From assembly GCA_030142905.1 (NCBI GenBank), contig JASJOG010000021.1:2384001-2448000 (forward strand): a stretch of 64,000 nt of DNA, given 5' to 3'. A program made the position numbers and the translations under genes. The notes under the pieces are model-generated. The model saw nothing but the letters and a program-made list of their open reading frames with translations. It ran no database searches and was not told the DNA's origin. The stretch's first letter is position 1; every line of letters begins with the position of its first letter. Positions 1-9,888 of this stretch are shown here, one piece after another. Origin of the DNA: Heliopora coerulea (Eukaryota > Cnidaria > Anthozoa > Scleralcyonacea > Helioporidae).

Positions 1-1954
1 AGATCAATGAATAAATCTCAAGAAACTCTCTTCTGAGATAGCGGTTGCTTGCAGACAGTAGCAATGCCCAGTGAAACGCTTTAAACATCGACAAGTGAGA
101 TACATGGAGATTCACTTGGTGAAGATTTGCAAAACTTTGCTTTAATTATTTCATGATTAAGTTGTAGATGTCATTTCAAAGTAAGTAGATAAAAAATCTA
201 CTTGGTAAGTGAGAATGTCGTCATCTGAATGCTTTAATTAACAATTCAAAGTTTAAAAAGCATAATTTCAGGTTATTTTCTTCGACATTGATCTATGCAC
301 TAACACACCACCTTTTCTTCAGTGTAACTGCCTTGGAACCAATATGCCAGGTTCCCCTAACAACGCCTTGGGTCGCCCAGGAGTTCGCAGCGATAAAGTG
401 ATGTTATCTTTAAGCTGGACAAAATTAGACATTTCTCAGAGAAAAGAGTATGAGCATTCAAGTGTTCGTGATGCACCCCATATCTGTTCCATATATCAAG
501 CCACCAAACTCCAAGACCAAGTCAAGACCTCCCCGTGGTTAAATGGAATAATTAATCTTAATTGTATGGTGATAATTCTCGATGAGTTTTGTATTCTGTA
601 CATAACTACGGAGCACTTTAGTCGTAATTAACTTAAGGAAAAACCGGTAATAAACTAAAATATTTATAATCATGACTACTTGGATGATGCATAATTGCGA
701 CGAATGTTGAGTACATTGATATTTTTGATAACCAAATTGGGTAATCTGTTAATATATTCATTTCGAAGTGGTCTTTTCAAAGCAAAACAATCGAACGAAA
801 ACACTTCTAGCGTTGTTGCAAAGATTAATTCTTCCCACACCATTGGAGGTAAAACATGAAAGATTACAGAAAACCAATTTTCAACTTGACTTGAGGAAGA
901 TATCGTGATTTTTCCGTGGTAAGCAATTTTATTATTTGCCGATGCCGATGACAGAGGCAAATAATTTGACCTGTGAGACATTGAGAATTTACCATATTTC
1001 GTGGTAACCGAGGATAATAGCTGTCATATCATTTGTTTTATTTTATTTTTTTTGATCTCTTGTATTGAATAGTAAATATGTCATATTAAAAGGAGCCATG
1101 TTTACCAAGATGGGCAGTTACGCACATGAATAGAAAGTCATTTTTGTTTGACAAGAACAATCTCAAAATAAAGCAACTTAAATAGGCATCCACTCGGATC
1201 GACGTTATTATCAGATTTCAGCTGTAGGGAGGGCTCACAAATAATAGAACGTTTGGTGATCATAAAGGCCTGGTAATGCATTGTAAAATTAAACTATTGA
1301 AATACACAGAGAAATCTTAGATTTTTAAAAGCGTTCAGTTATACCTTTCTAGTAGTTCCAACATGTTCATTCTAGGAAAAAATACTGACATGGAAGACTT
1401 AATTTACATTCATTTGCCATCTAATAGTTCAAATAAAGAGGCAATTTTCTTTTTATTTAGGAGGATCGAGAAATGATTACCTCAGCTTGAGTTGAAGTGT
1501 CATGCTAGGCAGCTCTGTTTTTCAGGAAACAACCAAAACCTTACGGTCTGTTTACAAGTGGGTGGGAAGTTGATCCTACGCCACACAACCGTATAGGTTA
1601 TAAAGAGTAGGTGGGGCATGAATTAACCCTTTTCCCAAGCGTTGTTGAATCGGCAAACTGACATACCAGTTCCAGTGGAAGTAAAAATAACTGATAAATA
1701 CAAAAGTTTTAAAAATCATCGAGGTTTTAGCTAGGGTTATTTTTCGTCTGAACCATTGTAAGGGGCAATCACCTCCATTGAATTTAAGTACTGAAATATT
1801 TAAAATCAGAGGTGAACCAGTTCATACATGAATCACGCTCTCATGATGCTTCGGCTGTTCTCATCAGCGTCAAGGGTCTAACATCGGTTGAAACAACCGA
1901 ACGTAGGATTCTGGGTATGAGTGACGTCGAAACCTGCTTTGTGACTCATGGATG
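1..1954. other. No recognisable gene
   Basis: Only short open frames (for example 344-631 on plus and 676-981 on minus) without any domain I recognise. Composition is ordinary AT-rich intergenic DNA. The sequence just before 1963 is the target into which the neighbouring hAT transposon inserted. Confidence 0.5.
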
Positions 1955-2504
1955 CGGAGTAGCAGTGGCGTGCTGCCAGGGGGGCAAGGGGGGCCGTTGC
2001 CTCCCCATCTGGCGATTTTTAGGGGGTGCAAACATGACTAAAGGGCGCTAAATTTGTAAGAGGTTGCGCTATTCAGTTGTTTGAACGAAAAACATACCCT
2101 TATTATTGTTAATATTGATGGTCGTAATTATGTAACGTGCCCTTTTGGTAGTCAAGTACGCTGTTTCACTCGTTTGGACCAATGAGTGGAAAATATGATA
2201 CTGCCACTCACAAGATTACGTGCGCGCAAAATATGCTAATTCTTTCCAGAACACTAAATTAAACTTTTAGGAAGTTGACTCACCCAATTCGTGTACATAC
2301 TTTAACAACTTAACACCTACGGCCTATGTGTACGTTGCATGCGTAAATTACGTCGACGCTTTAATCCGATAATTGCTTTTCCATCTCGCCTTAACTGCGC
2401 CTTAACTACGCCTTAACAAACTCTCAAAAGGAATATCAAAGCCTAGCAAAATATTTTTACGAAAGCCATCGAGTCGGACACATAAGTAAAATCATAATAT
2501 TTAA

Positions 2505-2870
2505 TAAAGTTCTAACGTTTCGTTGTATCATCACAACATCATCAGAGAATAATTTACATAACTGCCTTAAGCCTAAGTATATAGTTACAGGGTGTAATAA
2601 TATTCATGCATTAACCAGTCAGAGGGCGTACTAAAAATAAAAGTTACAGGTATGAGTAACACTAACAACATGGAAGAGTGAAAGAAGAAATTATAAAAGG
2701 AAAAGTGGTGCTGAGCCATAAAAAGCTCGAAGCCTACGTACACAACACATACAGACAGATACAGACACCGAGAGAAAGACTCGAAAGAAGATAGACTCGT
2801 TCATAAATATATATAAAAATCTTATTAGCGTCTGAGTATTCATTCGAACTCGCAGCTCATAAAAAGTTAA
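2505..2870 (-). repeat. PLE-type 3' tail with hammerhead-like hairpin, nested in the hAT element
   Basis: On minus, CTGATGA (2539-2545) is followed by a stem GTTGT/ACAAC and GAAACGTTAG (to 2511). The same arrangement of CTGAGGA, GTTGC/GCAAC and GAAACGTTAG ends the PLE at 33529-33560, so this looks like a diverged tail of that family inside the hAT 5' region. No reverse-transcriptase coding is left. Full ribozyme folding is not shown. Confidence 0.45.
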
Positions 2871-3114
2871 ACCAAACTGTGCGGTCTACTAACAATTCGG
2901 CGAAAAAAGCACGCCAAGAACAGGTGGGTTTTGGAATTAACATTAAATTATCCAGTACATCCTCATTCATCAATCAGCAAAGAAATAGGAATATTTGCTT
3001 GAAACAAATGATAGCATTTTTGATAAATGCTATCAGTTTAAGATCACATATATTGCTCAAAGTTTGCTAGAAGTATATTAGTAGAACGTAACTGAATACT
3101 GTATACTGTATTAC

Positions 3115-3164
3115 AAGTATTTATATATATAAATATATATAAATACTTGCAATAACTGAATACT
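3115..3164. repeat. AT-rich palindrome
   Basis: The word caagtatttatatatat is mirrored by atatataaatacttg, giving a short hairpin-capable inverted repeat just upstream of the transposase relic. It is probably simple sequence; no function is implied. Confidence 0.5.
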
Positions 3165-3353
3165 TTCATGTATACAATGTAACCAGTCACAAGCTATATA
3201 TAGTATACATTCCTGGAATTTCCTTCTCGTTACTTTTAATTCTTTTTTATGATAGGTATACTTTCACTTTGTTGAACATGATTCATTTTTGAACTTATAG
3301 TGAACTTATTAAGTCAGTCTTATACACTGTCACCATTATCCCTTGCCCTAGAT

Positions 3354-6300
3354 ATGTTTGACAAACAAGAAAAACAAACTGTGAAAAGAAAAAAGTGTGG
3401 AGCTGAATTTAGAAAAGCGAAGAAACCAAGATGAAGCGGAAAATAAACAACTCGGTACTTTCATGTTAAACCTTCTCAAAAGCGATGGAAAGTGTGAAGC
3501 AGCAGAAGGTGATACTGATATCCATAATATAGACCTAGTGGTAGAAAATGAAGCTGAAATCTGTCAAATTACTAGTACTTCGAATATTTCTAATCAACAC
3601 GGCCAGGGATCGATAGATATAAATATCAAAGGAGATAAAGCTGGTAATACAGAAGGTGTTGAAGATAAAGGTACGGAAGTAATTGAAGTTCAAAGGAACA
3701 GCGATGAACAGCACCCCAAGACTGACTCTGAAGATGAAGTCGAAAATGTTGATTTTGATGAGACAATTTTACCCGAACAGTCGCAAGAAAAAGATCCTCA
3801 CCTTTCTGAAGAAAATTTTTCGCACGCATTACCTTTAAAACCGCAAATCGTGGTAGATGAAATCAGTGGTGCATTTGATCCAGCAACAGTAGTGGGTTTA
3901 AATTTAACTTTGGAGGAGAAAGGAAAATTGATTGAAATGAAACCCAGTCAGCCAAGTCTGTCAATTCTACGATCAAGGAAGAAAATGATTGGGGGAAAAT
4001 CGAGATATTGCTCACAGGATGTATTTCACCATAATGACGGTACACAAAGCAAGTGGATTTCATATTCATTAAGCTCTAACAGCTTGTTTTGCATAACTTG
4101 CCTTCTTTTCACTGATACTTTATCCAGAGGTGAGCAGATGCGTCCAAACAAAGGGAACGCCTTCACTTGCTCAGATTTCTCCAACTGGAAAAAACAGCAT
4201 ACTGGTGTCAAAAAACAGGAGATGTCAACAGCACACGCAAATGCAAAGATTCCTGAAGTGTTATTTCTGCAAGATCGAAGTATTGCTTCTGCTTTGGAGA
4301 GACAAGTCGAAGAAGATAAAGTCCGAAGAAAAAGTGAAGTAATTTCCAACAAAAACGTGATGAAACGGGTTGTAGATGCGATAGTCTTACTTGGGAAACA
4401 AGGACTAGCTTTTAGAGGCCGTCGAGAATCTCTTACAAGTTCTAGCAACACGGGAAATTTTATTGCAGTGCTAGAATTCCTTTCCATATGTGATATGACC
4501 ATTCGTAATCATCTTGAGAAAGTTCGCCAGCAGCAAGAATCTGAGAAGTCAACTGGATTAACGGTTAAAGGGAAGCGTAACAGAGCAAAAAAACCGAAGG
4601 GACGTGGTTCAAAAGTTAAACTTACATTTCTCAGTAACCGAACTCAAAACAACGTTATAGAAATTATCGGCAAGATCATTAAGTGTGCCATAGTAAAGAA
4701 CATCAACCAGTGCAATGCTTGAGCTTTGATAGCTGATACAACGCCAGACGTAAGTCATCATGAGCAACTAAGCATTTGTGCCAGGATAGTAGACCGGTAT
4801 GGCTACTGCTTTGAACATTTGCTACGTTGTATAAGAGAATCCAGCACTACAGCGCGAAGTCTCTTCGATGCTATCGTGAATGCGTAAAAGTCTGAAGGAG
4901 TAACATTTGATAAACTGGTCGCACAAACGTATGATGGAGCTTCCAACATGAGTGGCTGCTATAATGGATTACAGGCAATTATGCGAGAAGAAATTGGCAG
5001 TCATGTGGCATACACACATCGTTATGCTCATACTTTAAACCTGGTCCTCTCTGACTCAGCTTGTGCCGCTATCAATGTTGTTTCCCTTTTTAGCAATCTT
5101 GAAAAGATGTATGTGCTCTTCAGCAAGTCTCAAGGAATTTACCAGTTGTTTGAGACAGTTCAAAAAAACCAAAATCTGAAAGTATTTTCCTTAAAGCGAA
5201 CAATACTGTGTGGTGGAGTTCTCGTGAGTTCAGTCTTAAAGTCCTTCTTTTGCGATACGATTGTATAATGCAGGTTCTTCGGAAAGTTGAAGCAGATCGG
5301 TCACTTTCCGCTCACGGCAGAGCAACAGCAGAGGGAATCCGATCTTGTTTTGAAACCAAGCAAAGTTTGGCAACAGCTTACCTGTTTCGTGAACTTTGTG
5401 CTGTTACCGGTCCACTGAGTCGCCACTTACAGAGTGTCAACGTAGATCTTGGCAAAGCGTTGGATATGATCGATACTGCTCTTTCAAAGCTTTAAGAGAT
5501 TACGCAGCGAACCGGATAAAATCATCCAGATAACCGAAAGTGAATGTGGAAAGATTGCTTGGAAAGAAAATAGAATTCGCCGACAAAGAGTAATTGATAG
5601 AGATATGGCTAGAGATGAACCAGCAAATTGCGCAGATGAATGGAAACGTGACACGTTTTATGTTGCCACGGATATGGTGATCAACTCGATGAGAAATCGC
5701 TTTGAGAAAAACCGACCAATTTTGCAATCACTAGCTCTATTTTCTCCACATGGTTTTCCGAGTCTTGTCAAAAACGTTCTAACTGCTCACGATCTGGAAG
5801 TCAATGTACCACGATCTGCACAATGTACCATATCGACTCGCACCACTGTACAGACGAACTGTTCAGCTTTGCACAATCATTTCAGAAATTCAATCGCTCC
5901 GTGCTTTTTGATGAAAACGAAGAAGAGGAACAGACTTCTGATTTTGAATCGAGTTCTGAATCAGAATGCGAAGACCATCATGATGATACAAGTGATTCGG
6001 AACATGAGAATGACAATGATGAAGACGGCAAAGAGGGCGATGGAGCTACACTAGAGAACCAAAGGAGAATGATAAACCATCATTTCTAGAGGCTCTGAGA
6101 ATATTGTTGCATCCTGATTACCATCTAGTTGATGCGTTTCCTACCCTTTGTCAAGTTTATGCCATCGCAGTAGCAATTCCAATCAGTTTTGCAACCGCAG
6201 AGCGCTCATTCTCAACCCTTAAGTGAGTTAAAACACGCATACGTTCGTCTATGTCCCAAGAAAGACTTGAAGCGTTGCTACTCATGGCGATTGAAAGGAA

Positions 6301-6382
6301 GATTTTAGTGTCTCTGGATAATGAGCAGATTATTACTGCTTTCGGAAGTCTGACATCAGAATTGTCGAAGGCACTTATATGA
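3354..6382 (+). pseudogene. Broken hAT transposase (ZMYM1/TTF-zinc-finger type)
   Basis: The likely start is the ATG at 3354, which opens a basic N-terminus (KRKKCGAEFRKAKK) that shifts frame near 3425 into the long frame ending at 4722. That frame carries a TTF-type zinc-finger region (CSQDVFHH...FCITCLLF...FTCSDFSNWKKQH). After a TGA at about 4720 the same frame continues with ADTTPDVSH (first catalytic Asp block), a TAA near 4886, then AQTYDGASNMSG (second Asp) and HRYAHTLNLVLSD. Further frame changes near 5210, 5490 and 5820 lead to an acidic stretch (about 5905-6060, Glu/Asp/Ser rich) and the C-terminal hAT dimerisation block (SFATAERSFSTLK...RIRSSMSQERLEALLLMAIE), interrupted by a TGA at about 6224. 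Product when intact: cut-and-paste transposase in the nucleus. At least six lesions make this copy inactive. Confidence 0.88.
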
Positions 6383-6723
6383 AACATATAGTGATTACGA
6401 TAATTTGGATAACCATAAATGATTTTACTATTTGGATTTTTGAGAAACGTTACATACATTAGAAAGATATCAAAAAGCCTTAACAAGTTAAAAAACTTCA
6501 ACGAATCTTTCACGTTTGGACCAATTATACGCTCTTGTATGATGTTGTGGACATTGCGTTATTTCAGACTGTAGGATATTATTCAGAAACCATTTATTGA
6601 ATTATCACTTCATGACAGAAATTACCCTTTACTGCATGCTCGTACTTCGCGGGCTAGGGGGGGCGCATTATTGATTGATTGCCCCCCTAGATAATAAGTA
6701 GCCAGTACGCCGCTGCGGAGTAG

Positions 6724-7200
6724 TAGCATTGGAGTCCAGGCGGGTTACTCACATACAATTCAAACATTACTGTGATCAGGTTCCTTTGTGGATAAACAAA
6801 CTGCTTTATTGTTGCCATGGCGTTTATCAACTTTGATGTTTTCGAAAGCACCATATTGCCAAAAAAATTTTGTCAACTATCATTCAGAAATAGCTTGTTA
6901 CATGCTGTCAAGTGATTGTTCGTAGGGCATACATTGGACTAAAATTCATCGTTAAATCAACTTTACATCCAGTAAAACTACAACAACAACACAATTTTTT
7001 GTTTCCTCACAGCGATAAGTGAAAAGTGCAAAAATCTAAATATTTTACCAAAAGAACAAAGAACAAACTGATTGAAATTGGAAGTAATTTCTTATAGTTA
7101 CATCTCCTTGAACGCTGCTTTCACTTTGTGCTGACCAAAACATGTCTCTAATACTAGAATCATATGTGGCATCTAATTAATCGATCTTTTTTGCGAGTTT
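6724..7200. other. No gene seen
   Basis: Intergenic sequence after the hAT insertion. No coding domain, TIR pair or RNA gene was recognised. Confidence 0.5.
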
Positions 7201-7202
<2 letters not shown>

Positions 7203-7276
<74 letters not shown>

Positions 7277-7286
7277 GTGTGTGTGT
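7203..7286. repeat. (TA)n followed by (GT)n microsatellite
   Basis: About 38 bp of pure TA alternation runs straight into about 45 bp of GT repeats. It is the first of many TA-rich satellites in 7.2-10.8 kb that neighbour PLE ends. Confidence 0.95.
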
Positions 7287-7567
7287 AAATAATATTTAAA
7301 AGCCAAGTAGAAGTGCTTTATCGGGTCTTAAAACACGAGTCGATAGCCAAACGTTTTAGATTGGATAAAGCACGAACTGTGAGTTTTTTAAATATCTTAT
7401 AAAATGAACTTTGCATAATACGCTACTTCACAAAGGGAGTTTGGAAGTTTACGTTCCTACGCTGAACAAAATTAACTTACATGTCACATGTGTCTTTATC
7501 ACATATAAAGACACGACATGGTTATGATTTTCCTTTATATTTTCATCACGAGTTCTTAATTTGTATG

Positions 7568-7571
<4 letters not shown>

Positions 7572-7621
<50 letters not shown>

Positions 7622-7627
7622 TATATA
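7572..7627. repeat. (TA)n microsatellite
   Basis: Pure TA alternation broken once by a C. It abuts the left arm of the palindromic PLE tail pair that starts near 7669. Open frames through it (runs of Ile-Tyr) are artefacts. Confidence 0.95.
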
Positions 7628-7668
7628 AAACATCAAAAACCAACTCTTCCAAATTTTAGAAGCATTAC

Positions 7669-7960
7669 AAGATGATCACAAAAAATTTGTTAATTCATTT
7701 CTTACGACGATTCGGGACGCTGCCCCTTTATCAAGTCAACTTATAAACAACAGTAGGATTGCTTAAATACAAAAAGCAAATCAATTTACATAATTGGCAT
7801 AATTTACCAAATTACAATTATTTAATTTACATAATTTACATAAATTGATTTGCTTTTTGTATTTAAGCAATCCTACTGTTGTTTATAAGTTGAATTGATA
7901 AAAGGGCTGCGCCTCGAAACGTCGTAATAAATGGATTAAAAAAATTTTTATGATCATCTA
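7669..7960. mobile_element. Head-to-head pair of PLE-like 3' tails
   Basis: The left arm (about 7669-7795) and right arm (about 7840-7960) are inverted copies sharing gatgatca/tgatcatc outer ends, the block caatcctactgttgttta, and the block that reads aagggctgcgcctcgaaacg on the right arm. The right arm reads ...GCGCCTCGAAACGTCGTAATAA on plus, the left the same on minus with one GAAAC changed to GAATC. Both 3' ends point outward. The CGAAACGTC motif next to a GC hairpin is shared with the PLE ends elsewhere in the window. No coding sequence remains. Confidence 0.7.
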
Positions 7961-7963
7961 TTC

Positions 7964-8003
<40 letters not shown>

Positions 8004-8004
8004 A
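7964..8004. repeat. (TA)n(TG)n microsatellite
   Basis: A short TA run followed by about 14 TG units, directly outside the right arm of the preceding palindromic element. Confidence 0.9.
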
Positions 8005-8005
8005 T

Positions 8006-8085
8006 GAATAGTGAATAAAAGTTCTTATGAAGTAACCAAATCTTGTGTTGTGATTATTCCGCTCTACCTCGGTATAGAGCACTCT
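8006..8085 (+). repeat. PLE-type tail fragment (second copy at 36661-36723)
   Basis: The block from gtgaataaaagttcttatga through aagtaaccaaatcttgtgtt to gattattccgctct is repeated almost exactly at 36670-36725, where it forms one arm of a palindromic pair. It is a solo tail here, between two microsatellites. Confidence 0.65.
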
Positions 8086-8157
8086 GCATCCATATGATTT
8101 TTTTTATTGATACCTGTTATCAACACATATATCTATATGTATATATATACATATATG

Positions 8158-8158
8158 T

Positions 8159-8216
<58 letters not shown>

Positions 8217-8217
8217 G
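8158..8217. repeat. (GATA)n microsatellite
   Basis: About 14 units of ATAG/GATA. Adjacent TA-rich sequence (8127-8158) is a weak palindrome. Confidence 0.95.
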
Positions 8218-8244
8218 AGAGATTGACCTTCATCGGGAAAATAA

Positions 8245-8790
8245 TGATGAAAAGGTATGAAGAAATGTGGAAAGCCACGCTGCCAAGTATGTGAGTTTGT
8301 TGATGAGGGCTGTACATTCCAAGGGGGGCGTACATACTTTATCAATCTTTCCCTTTAATTGTGATTCATCTGGAGTGGTCTACATTTTATCTTGTAAGAC
8401 TTGTCAAAAGATTCATGTTGGAAATACTATTACGTCTTTCAGGAAACGGTTTAACAATCATAAGAGAAGTGTTACCAGGTATGGTAAAGGACGGAGGGGT
8501 ATGGTGGGTGAGCAATTATACGCGCATTTCTTTGTAGCAGGATCACAATAGAAAAACGGATATTAATGAACCAACCAAAAAAGAAGGATTTTCAGCATGT
8601 AAACTTAACTTGTTTACTCCTCAGGGATTGAATCAAATGGATTTATTTTGATTAGATTCAGTTATAATTTGGAATATATTATTTATGTAAATTGGATCGA
8701 CCGTGTATATAAGCTCTTCAAATTTTGTATTACTCGTGATTCTTGAGAATGGGGCAGGACCCCGAAACGTCGAGATGTTGGCTATTAAAG
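8245..8790 (+). pseudogene. 3' end of a Penelope-like element: GIY-YIG endonuclease domain and tail
   Basis: One frame gives KCGKPRCQVCEFVDEGCTF, the Cys-containing block preceding the endonuclease in many PLE proteins. After a frameshift near 8345 the next frame gives FNCDSSGVVYILSCKTCQ...VGNTITSFRKRFNNHK, matching the GIY-YIG pattern (VYILSC...HVGNT...R). A later frame gives LFTPQGLNQMDLF, the usual C-terminal block. The tail (8745-8790) has GGGG/CCCC flanking a short loop, then CGAAACGTC. No reverse transcriptase is left, so this is a 5'-truncated, frameshifted relic. Known: PLEs are retroelements combining an RT with a C-terminal GIY-YIG nuclease. Confidence 0.8.
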
Positions 8791-8802
8791 GGTTTTATTG
8801 AT

Positions 8803-8950
8803 AAATATATATATAAATCTATATATATAAATCTATATATATATATATAAATCTATATATATATATATATAAATCTATATATATATATATATAAATCTAT
8901 ATTTATATATAAATCTATATATATATATATATATAATACATATATAATAT
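8803..8950. repeat. TA-rich tandem array (ataaatctatat units)
   Basis: About seven units of the type ATAAATC followed by a TA run of variable length. It sits between a PLE tail on the left and the inverted retrozyme-like copy on the right. Confidence 0.9.
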
Positions 8951-9118
8951 AACTAACTACAGACGGAACCGTTTCGGCCTACTGGTCCTCATCAGTGTAG
9001 TGCTGACGAGCAGGATGGAGAAGCCTATATTATATAGGCAACTCAAATGTCCTACACTTGTGGCACATCTAAGCCATGCCAGAGTGCTCTGACTAGAGAC
9101 TAGTGAGCGTGAGCAAAT

Positions 9119-9121
<3 letters not shown>
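8951..9121 (-). mobile_element. Inverted partial copy of the 230-bp retrozyme-like repeat
   Basis: Reverse-complementing this segment gives the same order of blocks as 9340-9500: cacgctcactagtctcta, cactctggcatggcttagat, gttgcctatataatatagg, atcctgctcgtcagc, then the ribozyme and ctgtagttagtt. It lies head-to-head with the plus-strand tandem copies, separated by a TA run (9122-9168). Confidence 0.85.
8955..9003 (-). ncRNA. Hammerhead ribozyme, copy A (minus strand)
   Basis: On minus: ACTACA, CTGATGA (complement of 8989-8995), stem II GGAC/GGCC around CAGTA with one internal mismatch, GAAA (complement of 8972-8975), stem III ACGG-TT-CCGT, then C and TGTAGT, which re-pairs with ACTACA as stem I. 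Predicted cleavage follows the C at 8962. All invariant core bases (C3 U4 G5 A6 N7 G8 A9; G12 A13 A14) are present. Stem II is weakened, so activity may be lower than for copy C. Confidence 0.82.

Positions 9122-9168
<47 letters not shown>
9122..9168. repeat. (TA)n microsatellite
   Basis: Pure TA run forming the spacer between the inverted and the direct copies of the retrozyme-like repeat. Confidence 0.95.
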
Positions 9169-9215
9169 TATTAAGTTGCCTATATAATGTAGGCTTCTCC
9201 ATCCTGCTCGTCAGC

Positions 9216-9262
9216 ACTACACTGATGAGGCCCAGTAGGCCAAAACGGTTCCGTCTGTAGTT
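9216..9262 (+). ncRNA. Hammerhead ribozyme, copy B (core G12 changed to A)
   Basis: ACTACA, CTGATGA (9222-9228), GGCC-CAGTA-GGCC (9229-9241), then AAAA instead of GAAA (9242-9245), stem III ACGG-TT-CCGT, C9255 and TGTAGT. All stems are perfect, but the invariant G12 is A. In hammerheads this guanine takes part in catalysis, so this copy is predicted to be inactive. Confidence 0.85.
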
Positions 9263-9445
9263 AGATATCGCTCTATGGCCTCTTGGTTCATATTGAGCAC
9301 TCTACAGGATGAGTCATGCGGTTAGCGAATTTGCACACGCTCACTAGTCTCTAGGTAGAGCACTCTGGCATGGCTTAGATGTACCACAAGTGTGGAACAT
9401 TTGAGTTGCCTATATAATATAGGCTTCTCTATCCTGCTCGTCAGC

Positions 9446-9492
9446 TCTACACTGATGAGGCCCAGTAGGCCGAAACGGTTCCGTCTGTAGTT
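9446..9492 (+). ncRNA. Hammerhead ribozyme, copy C (intact core)
   Basis: CTCTACA, CTGATGA (9452-9458), stem II GGCC/GGCC with loop CAGTA, GAAA (9472-9475), stem III ACGG-TT-CCGT, cleavage base C9485, then TGTAG pairing with CTACA (5 bp, stem I). Every invariant core base is present. Stem III is short with a 2-nt loop, as in many PLE and retrozyme hammerheads, which often work best as dimers. Confidence 0.88.
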
Positions 9493-9505
9493 AGTTATAT
9501 TATAT

Positions 9506-9508
9506 ATG

Positions 9509-9550
<42 letters not shown>

Positions 9551-9583
9551 CATATCTGTTATATGCATTATATATATTATATA

Positions 9584-9621
<38 letters not shown>
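9506..9621. repeat. (TA)n satellite, imperfect
   Basis: Two long TA runs separated by catatctgttatatgcatta and similar. It lies directly downstream of the tandem ribozyme repeat. Confidence 0.95.
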
Positions 9622-9628
<7 letters not shown>

Positions 9629-9731
9629 ATACATAAAATGTGATATAGAAGTGATGATTTGTTGATCAGTTCTGTGCCATAAAGACAAATACCATTTAAA
9701 CATTAGTTTAAGTAAAACTATACTTTCAGGG

Positions 9732-9888
9732 GTCTACGACCATATCACCGGGAAAGCACCGGTTCTCGTCAGATCACCGAAGTTAAGCCCGGTCGGGCGG
9801 AGTTAGTACTTGGATGGGTGACCCGCCATGGTTCGCTCGTTCAAGGCTAACCCCAGCGTGAATTCAAACATCACATGGTTGTAGACAT
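9732..9888 (+). rRNA. 5S rRNA-like sequence with enlarged 3' arm
   Basis: From GTCTACGACCATATCACC to GGATGGGTGACC (about 9823) the sequence follows the canonical metazoan 5S rRNA, including box A (AAGTTAAGC, 9780-9788) and box C (GGATGGGTGAC, 9812-9822) of the internal pol III promoter. A closing GTTGTAGAC near 9877-9888 can pair with the 5' GTCTACGAC as helix I. Between them there are about 55 nt where normal 5S has about 20, with a possible CCATG/CATGG stem. It is therefore a complete-looking but expanded 5S homologue, or a pseudogene or 5S-headed retroposon. No oligo-T terminator follows immediately. Confidence 0.75.

Larger units (their letters stand above)
1963..6715 (+). mobile_element. 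Complete hAT DNA transposon (ZMYM1-like type)
   Basis: The left end starts CAGTGGCGTGCTGCC and the right end, read on minus, starts CAGCGGCGTACTGGC: imperfect terminal inverted repeats of about 15 bp, each followed by a run of G. The 8 bp CGGAGTAG sits directly outside both ends (1955-1962 and 6716-6723), a perfect target-site duplication of the length made by hAT transposases. The 4.75-kb interior holds a transposase relic with hAT features. Seen: ends, duplication and reading frames. Known: 8-bp duplications and CAG...CTG ends are hAT hallmarks. The transposase is broken, so the copy is not autonomous. Confidence 0.9.
9169..9500 (+). mobile_element. Tandem retrozyme-like repeat (230-bp period)
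   Basis: The block gttgcctatataat starts at 9175 and again at 9405, and CTGATGA at 9222 and again at 9452: an exact 230-bp period through the ribozyme. The segment between predicted cleavage sites (9256-9485) would be a 230-nt monomer. This matches the known design of animal retrozymes: small non-autonomous repeats with hammerheads in each monomer, thought to be mobilised by PLEs through circular RNAs. Mobilisation here is inferred. No protein is encoded. Confidence 0.82.

Noticed and set aside
7449..7675. Open frames rich in Ile-Tyr across the TA satellites (also near 8957-9217, 9500-9703, 36540)
   Set aside because: They are translations of (TA)n microsatellites, not proteins.
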